Positions 26,619 to 34,743 of a stretch of DNA of 64,000 nucleotides are shown here, piece by piece (the first letter of the stretch is position 1; every line of letters starts with the position of its first letter). The position numbers were made by a program, and so were the translations under genes. The DNA is taken from positions 11,036,001 to 11,100,000 of the forward strand of contig NZ_CP108394.1 of the NCBI RefSeq assembly GCF_041435215.1, in the 5' to 3' direction. The DNA is from Streptomyces sp. NBC_01314. GTDB lineage: Bacteria > Actinomycetota > Actinomycetes > Streptomycetales > Streptomycetaceae. The notes under the pieces were generated by a model that worked only from the letters and a program-made list of their open reading frames with translations, was not told where the DNA came from and searched no databases.

Positions 26619-27212
26619 ATGCGAGACATGGATGACGCGTTCACACTCCTACGGCAGGCCGTCGACCTACTGCCTGAGGACGCCCCGGCAGAGAACGGCC
26701 AGACGGTAAGGGATGTCCGCGAGGACATCGGACGCCAGGAGTGGGAGATGGTGCTCGCAGTTCTCATCGAGATCGGGGACGTCCAACGCGCGGCCCTGGG
26801 TTTTTGGGAACTTCTTGCTGAGGCCGCTCGGCAGATGATGCTCGACCGCAGTCGCCGTTGGTGCGCGTCGCGGGCCTGGGAGGCCCAGCACGGCACTGTC
26901 CGGGCGACTCTGAGCCTGGTGGGCGCGGAGGAGGGCCGACGTCGGACTGCCTTTACCGGGGACGGTCGGCTCAGGCCGATGTGGGACGTCGGCAACCGCG
27001 CCGCAGACGGAGAGCAAGATCTGAACATCGCGAGGCTATGGGTGGAGTTCGCAGAGGAGCTCGGCCCGGGAGAGACTGCGGATGTTCGGCTGGTTCCCCT
27101 GCAGCCCGAGCAATGGAAGCATCTGAAGTGTGGTGACGTGATCACCATGCACGAGTCCCGACCTGTCGCTGGCACGGCCACGGTCATCGAGGTCGTGCCG
27201 CCTCGCTCCTGA
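26619..27212 (+). CDS. Hypothetical protein, possibly with an EF-Tu-like C-terminal barrel
   Basis: This 197-residue protein has a helical N-terminus (about residues 1-95, with WEMVLAVLIEIGDVQRAALG) and a C-terminal beta region ending CGDVITMHESRPVAGTATVI. That end resembles the GD.I....R.VA.G.V motif closing EF-Tu domain 3-type barrels. AGGAG at 26611-26615 could serve either this ATG or the one at 26628, which has better spacing. It lies alone between two integrase-like tails. The function is unknown. Confidence 0.65.
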   Translation: MRDMDDAFTLLRQAVDLLPEDAPAENGQTVRDVREDIGRQEWEMVLAVLIEIGDVQRAALGFWELLAEAARQMMLDRSRRWCASRAWEAQHGTVRATLSLVGAEEGRRRTAFTGDGRLRPMWDVGNRAADGEQDLNIARLWVEFAEELGPGETADVRLVPLQPEQWKHLKCGDVITMHESRPVAGTATVIEVVPPRS

Positions 27213-27269
27213 GCCCACTCCGTGGGCGTCCAGGTGGGAAACAGTCGGGCGCCCGGTGGTCGTCATTGC

Positions 27270-27815
27270 TCATCGGAGATTAGGCAGTGGTCCGGAGCTC
27301 TTGGGGTAGCAGCCCTCTTCAAGCCGGAAAAGGTACTTCTGGAGGTCCGCGCCGAGCCCTTCAGTGATGTACGCGGCAAAGTCCCCCAGCCCCTCGGCGG
27401 CTTCCCGCTCCTCAGACCTGTCGCTCGACGACCAACTCGGCAAGAGAGACTCCAGGTACTCGGTAACCCGTCCACGGTCGCGCCACCAGTCCCGAACGGC
27501 CTCGGGTGTCCACCCGCTATCGCCGTCGCAGGCGTAGCCGCGGTACGGATCTTGCTGTGCTGCCGTCACCAGGTTCAGGACCTCGGCTGTGGTCGCCGGC
27601 TGGCGATACACGTACTCACCGAAATACTCGCCGCCATAGAGCACATGACGCGGTGCATGCAGTCGGCCCGTCCAACAGTTGTCGGCGATGCCGGTGTAGA
27701 AGGGGCCAGGAACGTTCAGCCAGAGCCGGTCCTCCCAACGCCCGCCGAAGGACGTCTCGGGTTCGCCTTCTGGTAGCGCCGCTATCGGTTCCCAGCACCG
27801 CTCTTCGTAGGTCAT
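27270..27815 (-). CDS. Hypothetical protein
   Basis: This 181-residue acidic, Trp/Tyr-rich soluble protein has no signal peptide. Notable segments are RWEDRLWLNVPGPFYTGIAD near residue 27 and EYFGEYVYRQPATTAEVLNL near 65. Composition and size suggest a globular intracellular protein of the kind often found as orphan genes on mobile DNA. I do not recognise a family. It is co-directional with the gene at 27897. Confidence 0.65.
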   Translation of the reverse strand: MTYEERCWEPIAALPEGEPETSFGGRWEDRLWLNVPGPFYTGIADNCWTGRLHAPRHVLYGGEYFGEYVYRQPATTAEVLNLVTAAQQDPYRGYACDGDSGWTPEAVRDWWRDRGRVTEYLESLLPSWSSSDRSEEREAAEGLGDFAAYITEGLGADLQKYLFRLEEGCYPKSSGPLPNLR

Positions 27816-27896
27816 CCGCGAAGCTTAGGACCCGATGGGAACGATCTCTCAGCCTTCACCTTCTCGCCAGGCAGGCGAGTTTCGTCAGTGCCCTCG

Positions 27897-28379
27897 TTAG
27901 TCGTCGCCCACGGCGAGCAGGATCACGAAGAACTCGGCACAGGTTCCCGCGACGACGACATCGATGCCGTGCCGGGTTACGGGCGTCCACGCACGGCCAT
28001 TTCCCATGGCCTCGGTGTTCGTGACCCAGCTCGCTCCCCGGCCAAGCAACTTCGCCACCCGCGCGGCGGCCCGCTCCGCGTGATCGCGGTCCCGGAGAAG
28101 GCGCCGTGAGTAGACGAGGTCGAAGGCTGACAGGTTGGTCATCAGCTCGATAGCTCGCGCCGTCTCGACGGGCTCAAGTGCTGCCTCGATCTCGCGGGCG
28201 GACACGGGGCCGACCGCGCCCGCGACGGCCTGATGCGCCCAGTCGGCCTGCGCGACCACTACGAGGTCGAAGACCTGCTCCGCGATGGTGGCCTCGGACA
28301 TCGCGCCCCACCTGGCGTAGACATGAGTCGATGCAGCCAGCGAACCCAGCAACGGTGCGATTCCCTCCAAGATCTCCAT
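27897..28379 (-). CDS. Hypothetical protein
   Basis: This 160-residue protein has helical content and a weakly hydrophobic end (VVVAGTCAEFFVILLAVGDD). Segments such as YSRRLLRDRDHAERAAARVA suggest a helical core. No motif is recognised. It lies between the orphan gene at 27270 and the second integrase-like tail and probably arrived with them. Confidence 0.6.
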   Translation of the reverse strand: MEILEGIAPLLGSLAASTHVYARWGAMSEATIAEQVFDLVVVAQADWAHQAVAGAVGPVSAREIEAALEPVETARAIELMTNLSAFDLVYSRRLLRDRDHAERAAARVAKLLGRGASWVTNTEAMGNGRAWTPVTRHGIDVVVAGTCAEFFVILLAVGDD

Positions 28380-28479
28380 CCAGGCATCCTGCCAGGGGTC
28401 ACTGCTTCAGCTGGCCCTGCATTTTCCTGGCCGAAGATCGGAAACGCGGCGGAATTCAATCCTCGGATTCGGCTCCGTC

Positions 28480-28729
28480 CGGCATCACGGCGGAAGTCGG
28501 GCATGCCGAGACGAACGGTGGACGGTTGTGCTGCACGCTCACGCCTGGCCTCCAGCTTCTGCGCGGCGGCGGCCATGGTGGTCGTGATCGCAGCTACCTC
28601 GCCCAGCCAGTGCTGGTCCTTGGCCTCCTGGAGGCGGTCGATGAGGTTGGCGTGGATCTCCTGGAGGCGTGGCATCCAGTGCTCCAGCCGTAGATCGTTA
28701 TGTGCCCTGGTCCTGGGGCTGTCTGCCAC
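28480..28729 (-). pseudogene. Integrase-like C-terminal tail fragment (copy 2)
   Basis: The minus strand encodes LRLEHWMPRLQEIHANLIDR and HWLGEVAAITTTMAAAAQKL, homologous to copy 1 at 26200-26460 and in the same orientation. The open frame runs on to 28259, but similarity ends near 28480. No upstream catalytic domain remains. Confidence 0.5.
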
Positions 28730-28778
28730 CGGCGGAAACTCAGGTGGCCTCGGCGCACGATCTGGGTAGAGTCGGGCG

Positions 28779-29273
28779 ATGCCCGAGCTGAAGCGGCTGC
28801 ATGCCGGCCACGCCCCGGCGGTCCTGGCCTTCGAGCTGGCGAACCGTACCTACTTCGCTGCCTCGATCTCCGACCGCGGCGACGACTTCTTCGACCAGTT
28901 CACCGACGGGTACGACGCCTTGCTGGCCGAGCAGGAGGCCGGCATCTGCGCCTTCTACGCGCTCGTCGCCGAGGACGGCTCGGTACTCGGCAGATTCAAC
29001 CTGTACGACTTGGAGGACGGCACTGCCAGACTCGGCTACCGGGTCGCGGAGCAGGTCGCCGGCCGAGGCGTGGCGACCACGACCGTTCGGGAGCTGTGCC
29101 GGATGGCGACAGCGAGGCACGGCCTCCGCACACTGCGGGCGGCCACCTCCCACGACAACGCCGCGTCCCAGAAAGTCTTGACCAAGGCCGGGTTCGTCCC
29201 GGTTGGCCCTGCCACCCCGGCCGATCTCGGCGGCAAGTCAGGCACCTGGTACCAGTGCGACCTTCAGCCATAG
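28779..29273 (+). CDS. GNAT-family acetyltransferase
   Basis: This 164-residue protein has the full GNAT fold. Motif A, the acetyl-CoA pyrophosphate site, is RLGYRVAEQVAGRGVATTTV (about residues 88-107, with the Q/R-x-x-G-x-A pattern AGRGVA), and motif B is SHDNAASQKVLTKAGFVPVG (about 127-146). It most resembles RimJ/RimL-type N-acetyltransferases; the substrate is unknown. The start ATG at 28779 has only a weak ribosome site. It sits between the second integrase-like tail and a dead IS701 element. Confidence 0.88.
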   Translation: MPELKRLHAGHAPAVLAFELANRTYFAASISDRGDDFFDQFTDGYDALLAEQEAGICAFYALVAEDGSVLGRFNLYDLEDGTARLGYRVAEQVAGRGVATTTVRELCRMATARHGLRTLRAATSHDNAASQKVLTKAGFVPVGPATPADLGGKSGTWYQCDLQP

Positions 29274-29424
29274 ACCTTGATCTTGCTCGTGGGTCGGCTG
29301 CGGGAAGGGCCGCGCCACCGCTGATCATCGGTGTGTGAAGACCAACCAATGATCTTGCGGTGACCGCAAATCACGACGTAGATCCTGCCCGCAGGCAGGA
29401 AGCGTTCGAGGTCCTGAGAGCCGG

Positions 29425-30439
29425 ATGGCCGACCGGTTCGCCCGGGTCGAACCCCGGTGTCGGGTACGGGATCTGGCGCTGGGACTGCTGTCGGACCTGC
29501 CACGCAAAAACTGCTGGAGCATCGCCGAGTGGGCCGGAGAGGCCACCCCGGACGGGATACAGCACCTGCCCGGCCGGGCCCGAGGGGATGCCGACGCCGT
29601 GCGCGAGTACGTCCTGGACCGGGAGGACCGAAACGCGCAGGTCGCTGTCTACCTCGTCCACACGGGACTGCGCGGGTACGCGGCGGTGGGCCGGGAGCTG
29701 TACATCCCGCGCTCCTGGACGCACGACCCAGATCGCTGCCGAGCCGCGGGCCTGGACGAGGACACCGTCTTCGCCACCAAGTCGGAGCTGGCCGCCCGGA
29801 TGATCGGCCGATACCTCGGTGCCGGGCACCGCGCCGGCTGGGTCGCGGCAGACAAGGTCTACGGCGGCAACCCAAAGCTGCGCTCCGCGCTGGAAGAGCA
29901 CCAGGTCGGCTACGTGCTCGCCATCGCCTGCTCACATGAAGTGACCACAGGCGCGGGGAAGTTCCGCACGGATGCCCTGGCCGCGAAGGTGCCCAAGCGG
30001 GCCTGGCAGAAGCTGCCGGCCGATGCCGGGGCCAAGGGGCACTGCTTCTACTGGGGCCGTCACCGACCTGGCCGGACCCCGTCCCGGCAGCCGCCAGCCG
30101 CTGATCCGCCGCAACCGCACCGCCGGTGAACTCGCCTACTACCGCTGCTTCTCACCGGCCCCCGTGCCTTTGACCGCCCTGGTCCGCGTCGCTGGATCAA
30201 GGTGGCGGGTGGAGGAGACCTTCGAGTCCGGAAAGGGCCTGGCCGGACTCGACGAGCACCAAGTCCGCTGCTACACCTTCTGGTCCCGCTGGGTCACCCT
30301 GGCCATACTTGCTCACGCCTTCCTCGCCGTTGTCCGCGCCGACGAACACACCCGGCGCCCCGCAGCTACAGGTAGTTCGTTAAATCCGGCGGTAGAGGTC
30401 ACCACCGGACACGGCATTGACCTCTACCGCCGGATTTAA
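29425..30439 (+). pseudogene. IS701-family transposase, deleted and frameshifted
   Basis: The first frame carries RKNCWSIAEWAGEATPDGIQ, LYIPRSWTHDPDRCRAAGL and GWVAADKVYGGNPKLRSALE. The sequence between HLPGRARGDADAVREYV and the RELYIPRSW block is too short, so the segment with the first catalytic Asp is deleted. A frameshift near 30065 leads to RWRVEETFESGKGLAGLDEH (catalytic Glu) and the C-terminus. It is inactive and ends in the perfect inverted repeat at 30371-30448. Confidence 0.85.
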
Positions 30440-30448
30440 CGAACTACC
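30371..30448. repeat. Perfect 31-bp inverted repeat with 16-bp loop
   Basis: The left arm 30371-30401 (GGTAGTTCGTTAAATCCGGC...) and right arm 30418-30448 are exact reverse complements, with CCACCGGACACGGCAT as the loop. Transcribed, it would form a very stable 31-bp hairpin. It overlaps the last codons of the IS701 remnant. Confidence 0.97.
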
Positions 30449-30610
30449 GGTAACGCCCTCTGAGAGGTCTTCAACCTGGTCAGGACGGTATCCGTCGACC
30501 CCCAACCGTAGGGGCGTCTGTGAAACGAATCGAAACCCTCACCGAACACGTCCGCCTGAAACAGCAGCAAGGTCAATGATCAAGCTAAGAGCCCTCCCGG
30601 GTCCCGGACG

Positions 30611-31453
30611 TCACGGGGTGAGCTGTTGGTGTCCGATGACGGAGAGCAGTTCGAGCTTGCTGTGGCTCTCCGTGCCGGGGCGAGTGGTCAGCACCACCAG
30701 GGTCTGGGCGCGGTACTCGGTGTACAGGACCTGGACGTCGACATCGATGCGGCCGAGTTCGGGATGGAGGATGGTCTTGCAGTCGTCGTAGCTCTGTGCC
30801 ACCTCCTGAAGTTCCCACATGCGGACGAACTCGGGGCTGCGTACCTGGAGTTCGGCGAGGATCTGGGCGGCTCGGGGGGTGTCGTTGCCGGCTGTCAGCG
30901 CGGCCCGCAGGCGTGCTGCCTGGGCGCGGCCGTGGCGTTCGTGGGTCTCCTCGGGAACCATCAGACGCTCGGTTGGGTCCATGAACCAGCGGTAGTAGCC
31001 GCTGCGGGCCAGACCGGTGTGGCGGGTCTGGTCGCCGAGCAGCGCGACGGCCAGCGGGTTCATCGCGAGGGTGTCGACCAGGTCGGTTTGCACCAGGGCC
31101 GGGGAGTCGTCCAGGCGGTCCAGGACCCGCATCAGCGTTGGGCAGACATGTTCAGAGGGGCGGTAGAACCGGGCCGGGGCGTTGTGGCCGATGAGGACGA
31201 AGAGATGGTCGCGTTCGTCCAGGGTCAGCCGCAGTGCCCGGGCGAGAGCCGTGGTGATCTGGACGGAGGGCTGCGGAGCACGCTGCTGTTCCAGCCGGGC
31301 GTAGTAGTCGGTGGACATGCCGGCGAGCTGCGCGACCTCCTCGCGGCGCAGCCCCTGCGTACGCCTGCGTGGGCCCTCGACCAGCCCGACGTCGCGGGGC
31401 CGCAGCGTCTCACGCCGGTGGCGCAGGAATGCCGCCAGTTCCTTCTTGTTCAT
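30611..31453 (-). CDS. XRE-family regulator with MmyB-like ligand domain
   Basis: This 280-residue protein has an N-terminal helix-turn-helix (about residues 32-62, GLRREEVAQLAGMSTDYYAR then LEQQRAPQPS) followed by the MmyB-type domain (about 100-270) with NPLAVALLGD and YYRWFMDP motifs, thought to bind a fatty acid or similar hydrophobic ligand. These regulators usually control an adjacent short-chain dehydrogenase; here an SDR lies upstream on the same strand at 32002, in the usual pairing. The ATG at 31453 is selected because the family starts KKELAAFLRHRRE. Confidence 0.92.
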   Translation of the reverse strand: MNKKELAAFLRHRRETLRPRDVGLVEGPRRRTQGLRREEVAQLAGMSTDYYARLEQQRAPQPSVQITTALARALRLTLDERDHLFVLIGHNAPARFYRPSEHVCPTLMRVLDRLDDSPALVQTDLVDTLAMNPLAVALLGDQTRHTGLARSGYYRWFMDPTERLMVPEETHERHGRAQAARLRAALTAGNDTPRAAQILAELQVRSPEFVRMWELQEVAQSYDDCKTILHPELGRIDVDVQVLYTEYRAQTLVVLTTRPGTESHSKLELLSVIGHQQLTP

Positions 31454-32001
31454 GTCCCCATCCTCGCCGCATCCCGCCCGGCTATCCAGAGACCGCCGAT
31501 CCATGGCTGAGCAGTCCTCTCCCGCCCGCGCGAAGCCGCTCGTACGGCCGACGCCGATAGCGCTCGCAGCGCAGACGACACGATGGTCACCTGACCTGCA
31601 TGACCTGCATGACCTGCATGACCTGCATGACCTGCTGGGGAATGCGCCGACCCTCGTCGGTGCGCCGCAGGCCGCCGGTATGGAAGACGGCCTGCGGCGA
31701 CGGTCCCCCGTCGAGGACACCCGACGGTTTGGGCGGGACCCGGGCCTCGTCGCCCGGCCTGGCCGACACGACGATCTCGTCGTGTGACGGGCGCTCGCGT
31801 GCCCGTCGGTGCTCAGGACGGCCCCGGTCGCCTCCAGTGCGACGACCGGGGCGAAGCCGAAGGCGCTTCCTTACCGTTCCGCGTCTTCGGTGAGGACCTC
31901 GCGAGGCGGGTCCAGCTCGCGTTCGTCCACGATGTGGCCCCACAGGGCCCGCCCGCGTGCTGTTGTTCCGCGTTTGTTCCGCGTCGGTCACTACAGGTCG
32001 G
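31454..32001. other. Intergenic region with decayed sequence
   Basis: About 550 bp containing the nonamer repeat. Minus-strand DNA near 31790-31870 reads PVVALEATGAVLSTDGHASA, which looks protein-like but is interrupted and unassigned. The promoter of the XRE gene should lie at its left end. Confidence 0.4.
31592..31635. repeat. TGACCTGCA nonamer tandem repeat (almost five copies)
   Basis: Four perfect nine-base units and an eight-base partial fifth. It lies upstream of the XRE gene. Confidence 0.95.
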
Positions 32002-32751
32002 TCAGCTGCCGCTGATCATGGCGAAGACGTCGTCGTAGGAGCCGTTGGCCTGCGCGTCGCGGATGAATCTGGCGCGCTCGACGACGATCTCCTTCGCGTC
32101 GGGCTTCTCGCGCAGCAGGTCGAGGGTCTCGGTGAGGAAGTCGTCCAACGGCATGGACTGGTCGCTGTCCTGCTGGCCCAGCAGGGTCGTGCGCACGCCA
32201 GGCGGGACCACCTCGATCACCTGGACGCCGACGTCAGCGCCGGCGAGCTGGATGCGCAGGCTCTCGGAGAAGGAGTGCAGCGCGGCCTTGGTCGCGCTGT
32301 AGGTCGGGGTGCTCTGGTACGGGACGAACGCCAGCGCGGAGGTGACGTTCATGACGACCGCGTCGTCCTTGCCCACGAGCAGCGACAGGAAGGCGTACGT
32401 CATCCGGATCGTGCCGAGCAGGTTGACTGTGACGTGATCCTCGGCGACCGGGAGCTCGGCCGGGTCGAGGAGGTTCTCCCGCAGCATGATGCCGGCGTTG
32501 TTGACCAGGACGTTCAGCCCCGGGTGGCTCGCCGCCACGGTCTCGCGGGCCCGGGTGATCGAGTCGGGGTCCGCGACATCGAGGACGAGCGCGTCGATGC
32601 CCGGGTGCTCGGCCGTGATCTCGTCGAGGAGTTCCTTGCGCCGGCCAGCGACGACCACCTTGTTGCCGGCCTCGTGCAGACGCAGGGCCAGACCGAGGCC
32701 GATGCCCGAGGTTCCGCCGGTGATCAGGATTGTGTTGCCGGTCATCTTCAT
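32002..32751 (-). CDS. Short-chain dehydrogenase/reductase (DltE-like)
   Basis: This 249-residue classical SDR has the cofactor motif TGGTSGIGLGLAL (residues about 12-24), NNAG at about 91 and the active-site YSATK at about 157. It uses NAD(P)H; the substrate is unknown. Its pairing with the MmyB-type XRE regulator at 30611 recurs in many actinobacteria and suggests control by that regulator. AAGGAG lies ten bases upstream of the ATG at 32751. Confidence 0.9.
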   Translation of the reverse strand: MKMTGNTILITGGTSGIGLGLALRLHEAGNKVVVAGRRKELLDEITAEHPGIDALVLDVADPDSITRARETVAASHPGLNVLVNNAGIMLRENLLDPAELPVAEDHVTVNLLGTIRMTYAFLSLLVGKDDAVVMNVTSALAFVPYQSTPTYSATKAALHSFSESLRIQLAGADVGVQVIEVVPPGVRTTLLGQQDSDQSMPLDDFLTETLDLLREKPDAKEIVVERARFIRDAQANGSYDDVFAMISGS

Positions 32752-33556
32752 AAGGGTCTTGCTCCTTCGGTACGGCGGGCCGGTGAGCGCCCGCAGCCTT
32801 GACCGTATGGGCGCCCGCGCAGGGGTGGGAGAGGAAGGTTTATCCATGGATCGACGGTCTCTGGCTGGGCCATAGCAGGCGCCACAGACGGTCAGCGGCC
32901 CCAGAACGGGGCGCAGCAAGCCGCCGGTAGGAGCCCCCGATGGCCAGGATCACGGCCTGGGCGGTAGCGACGGATCAGTCGTTGGACCGCAGCACCCGCG
33001 CGGACCCGGCCGGATCCAGCGTCCGTGAGCCTCCGCGGCAGCGCTGTTCCCGCGTGCCCAACCACCGTCTTCCCGTCGGCCGCCACCGACAGCCCATGGC
33101 CCCACCCGGCACCGCCTGACCACCAGAAAGGTCTCCTGACCCCCGCACCGGATACGAACTCGTCGCTCGCATCCTTGCAGGTCAGAGGCACCTTTCTGCT
33201 GTCAGGACGTCAGCTCACCCAATTCCGCTGAATGGCCGGGGTCGGCCCAGGCAGCGGGCAACCGCGGACGGTCCTTCAGTCTTCCCTCCGGCCCGATGTT
33301 GGCGGTGGCCCGGACGACGGTCGGCACCGTGCTCCGGTTGTGCCCGTGCTGCACGGCATACGGGCATGAGCCCCTTTTGGTCGCCGATGAGGAAGCGGTC
33401 GTAGGGCTGCTGGGAAGCAACGCGGGCTGCCGGGCCGCCTGCCCTGTACCCCGAGTCGCCGAGACGAAGAAATGACGAGCGCGTCCGTCGACGGTGCAGC
33501 ACCCGACCACGGGTCGCTCCGTCGGTCCGTACGCAAGGGTCCATGACGATCGGCGG
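32752..33556. other. Decayed region with possible serine-hydrolase scrap
   Basis: About 800 bp with no intact gene. The minus strand at about 33020-33150 reads WWSGGAGWGHGLSVAADGKT, which weakly resembles the C-terminal strand of class C beta-lactamase-like hydrolases. Another minus-strand stretch ends NIGPEGRLKDRPRLPAAWAD near 33250 and is unassigned. Both are broken by stops. Confidence 0.35.
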
Positions 33557-34540
33557 TCAGCGGCTGGGCTCGTAGGTGAGTTGCTTGACATGGCGCAGCG
33601 TCAGGGCGGTTTCCACGGCCTGCACGCCGTCGAGGCCGCCGACCTTCTCGCTGAGGTATGTGTAGAGCTCGCCCGTGCTCGGGCTGGCGACGGTGGCGAC
33701 GGTGGCGACGAGGTTGGCCTGGCCAGTGGTGGCGCCGGCGAAGCGGACCTCGGGGTGTTCTGCCAGCTTCCGTCCGGCGGCATCGAGTGCGGAGGGGGCG
33801 ACGGTGAGCCAGAGCATCGCGCTGATGCCGTGTCCGAGGAACTCGCGGTCATGCTGCACTTTGAAGTAGAGGATGCCCGTGGAGCGCAGACGCTCCAGGC
33901 GCCGCTTGACAGCGGACTCCGATTGGCCGGTGCTGGTCTGCAGCTCGCTGAAGGTTGCCCGGCCGTCGCGCCGCAGCACGGCGAGCAGTGCCTCGTCCGC
34001 TCCTTCGAGAGCGATGGGGGCGGCTACCGGCTCGCTGTACGGGAGACGCAGTGCCGCCTCCTGGTCGGGTTCGAGCGCTCGAGTCTTGTCGAGCCAGCCG
34101 AGGGGACCGCCGCAGAAGGTGTGCAGCAGGCAGTGGGCGCTGACCGAAATGACCTGGGGCGTGCGTTGCAGGCGGTCGAAGAGCAGTTCGTCGAGGGCCT
34201 GTCGGCTGCGGGGTTTCATGGCACACAGCACTTCGGTGCCGCCGGAGATGAGATCGATGTGTGAGGTGTCGGGGCGCCGGGCCAGCGCGTTGGCGAGTTG
34301 TTCGGCCACGTCGGGAGTGCAGCGCAGCCGGACGATCCAGCTCTGGCGGCCCAGCAGGTTCTCGTCGGTCATGCCGACGATCCTTAGTCCGGCGGTGGTG
34401 CGCAGTTTGCGGAAGCGGCGGGCGATGGTCTGGTCGGACACTCCGAGGATCTCGGCGATACGGCTGAACGGCGCCCGCCCGTCCACCTGGAGCGCGTGCA
34501 GCAGCTTCAGATCAAGCGCGTCGGGCGAAGGGGACTGCAT
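33557..34540 (-). CDS. Lrp/AsnC-family regulator with two AsnC units
   Basis: This 327-residue protein is double the usual AsnC length. It has HTH 1 at about residues 10-50 (LDLKLLHALQVDGRAPFSRI, GVSDQTIARRFRKL) with its RAM-like domain to about 150. A second HTH lies at about 170-215 (LLAVLRRDGRATFSELQTST, SAVKRRLERL), followed by another effector domain (ATTGQANLVATVATVASPST). Such tandem proteins act as pseudo-dimers. It lies downstream of the DHA2 exporter on the same strand, separated by a large inverted repeat, and probably regulates it. The ATG at 34540 has AGGAGC just upstream. Confidence 0.9.
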   Translation of the reverse strand: MQSPSPDALDLKLLHALQVDGRAPFSRIAEILGVSDQTIARRFRKLRTTAGLRIVGMTDENLLGRQSWIVRLRCTPDVAEQLANALARRPDTSHIDLISGGTEVLCAMKPRSRQALDELLFDRLQRTPQVISVSAHCLLHTFCGGPLGWLDKTRALEPDQEAALRLPYSEPVAAPIALEGADEALLAVLRRDGRATFSELQTSTGQSESAVKRRLERLRSTGILYFKVQHDREFLGHGISAMLWLTVAPSALDAAGRKLAEHPEVRFAGATTGQANLVATVATVASPSTGELYTYLSEKVGGLDGVQAVETALTLRHVKQLTYEPSR

Positions 34541-34590
34541 CGATGGCTCCTGTTTCGAGCGGGTGATGTTCACGTCATGTCGTACGACAG

Positions 34591-34638
34591 CGCTGTGTGG
34601 CTTGGTACCGGAAGGGTCCGGTACCAGGCCACAGAGCG
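34591..34638. promoter_or_regulatory. Large imperfect inverted repeat between exporter and AsnC regulator
   Basis: CTGTGTGGCTTGGTACCGGA is mirrored by TCCGGTACCAGGCCACAG with two mismatches and a short AGGG loop. It lies 50 bp upstream of the AsnC start and 105 bp after the exporter stop, so it could end exporter transcription, bind the regulator, or do both. Confidence 0.6.
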
Positions 34639-34743
34639 GCGCCGCGCCCGTCCCCACGGACGGCGCAGCCGGTACAGCACAGTGGCTATCCGCTCCTGAC
34701 CCGTGCCGGTACGTCGGGTGTCACCTCGGTGCGGGGCTGGCGC

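Noticed and set aside
27270..27815. Ferredoxin or immunity protein
   Set aside because: No Cys cluster of a ferredoxin is present and no immunity-family signature could be supported.
31592..31635. CRISPR-like repeat
   Set aside because: The units are contiguous nonamers with no spacers; the same holds for the octamer at 20303 and the hexamer at 5302.
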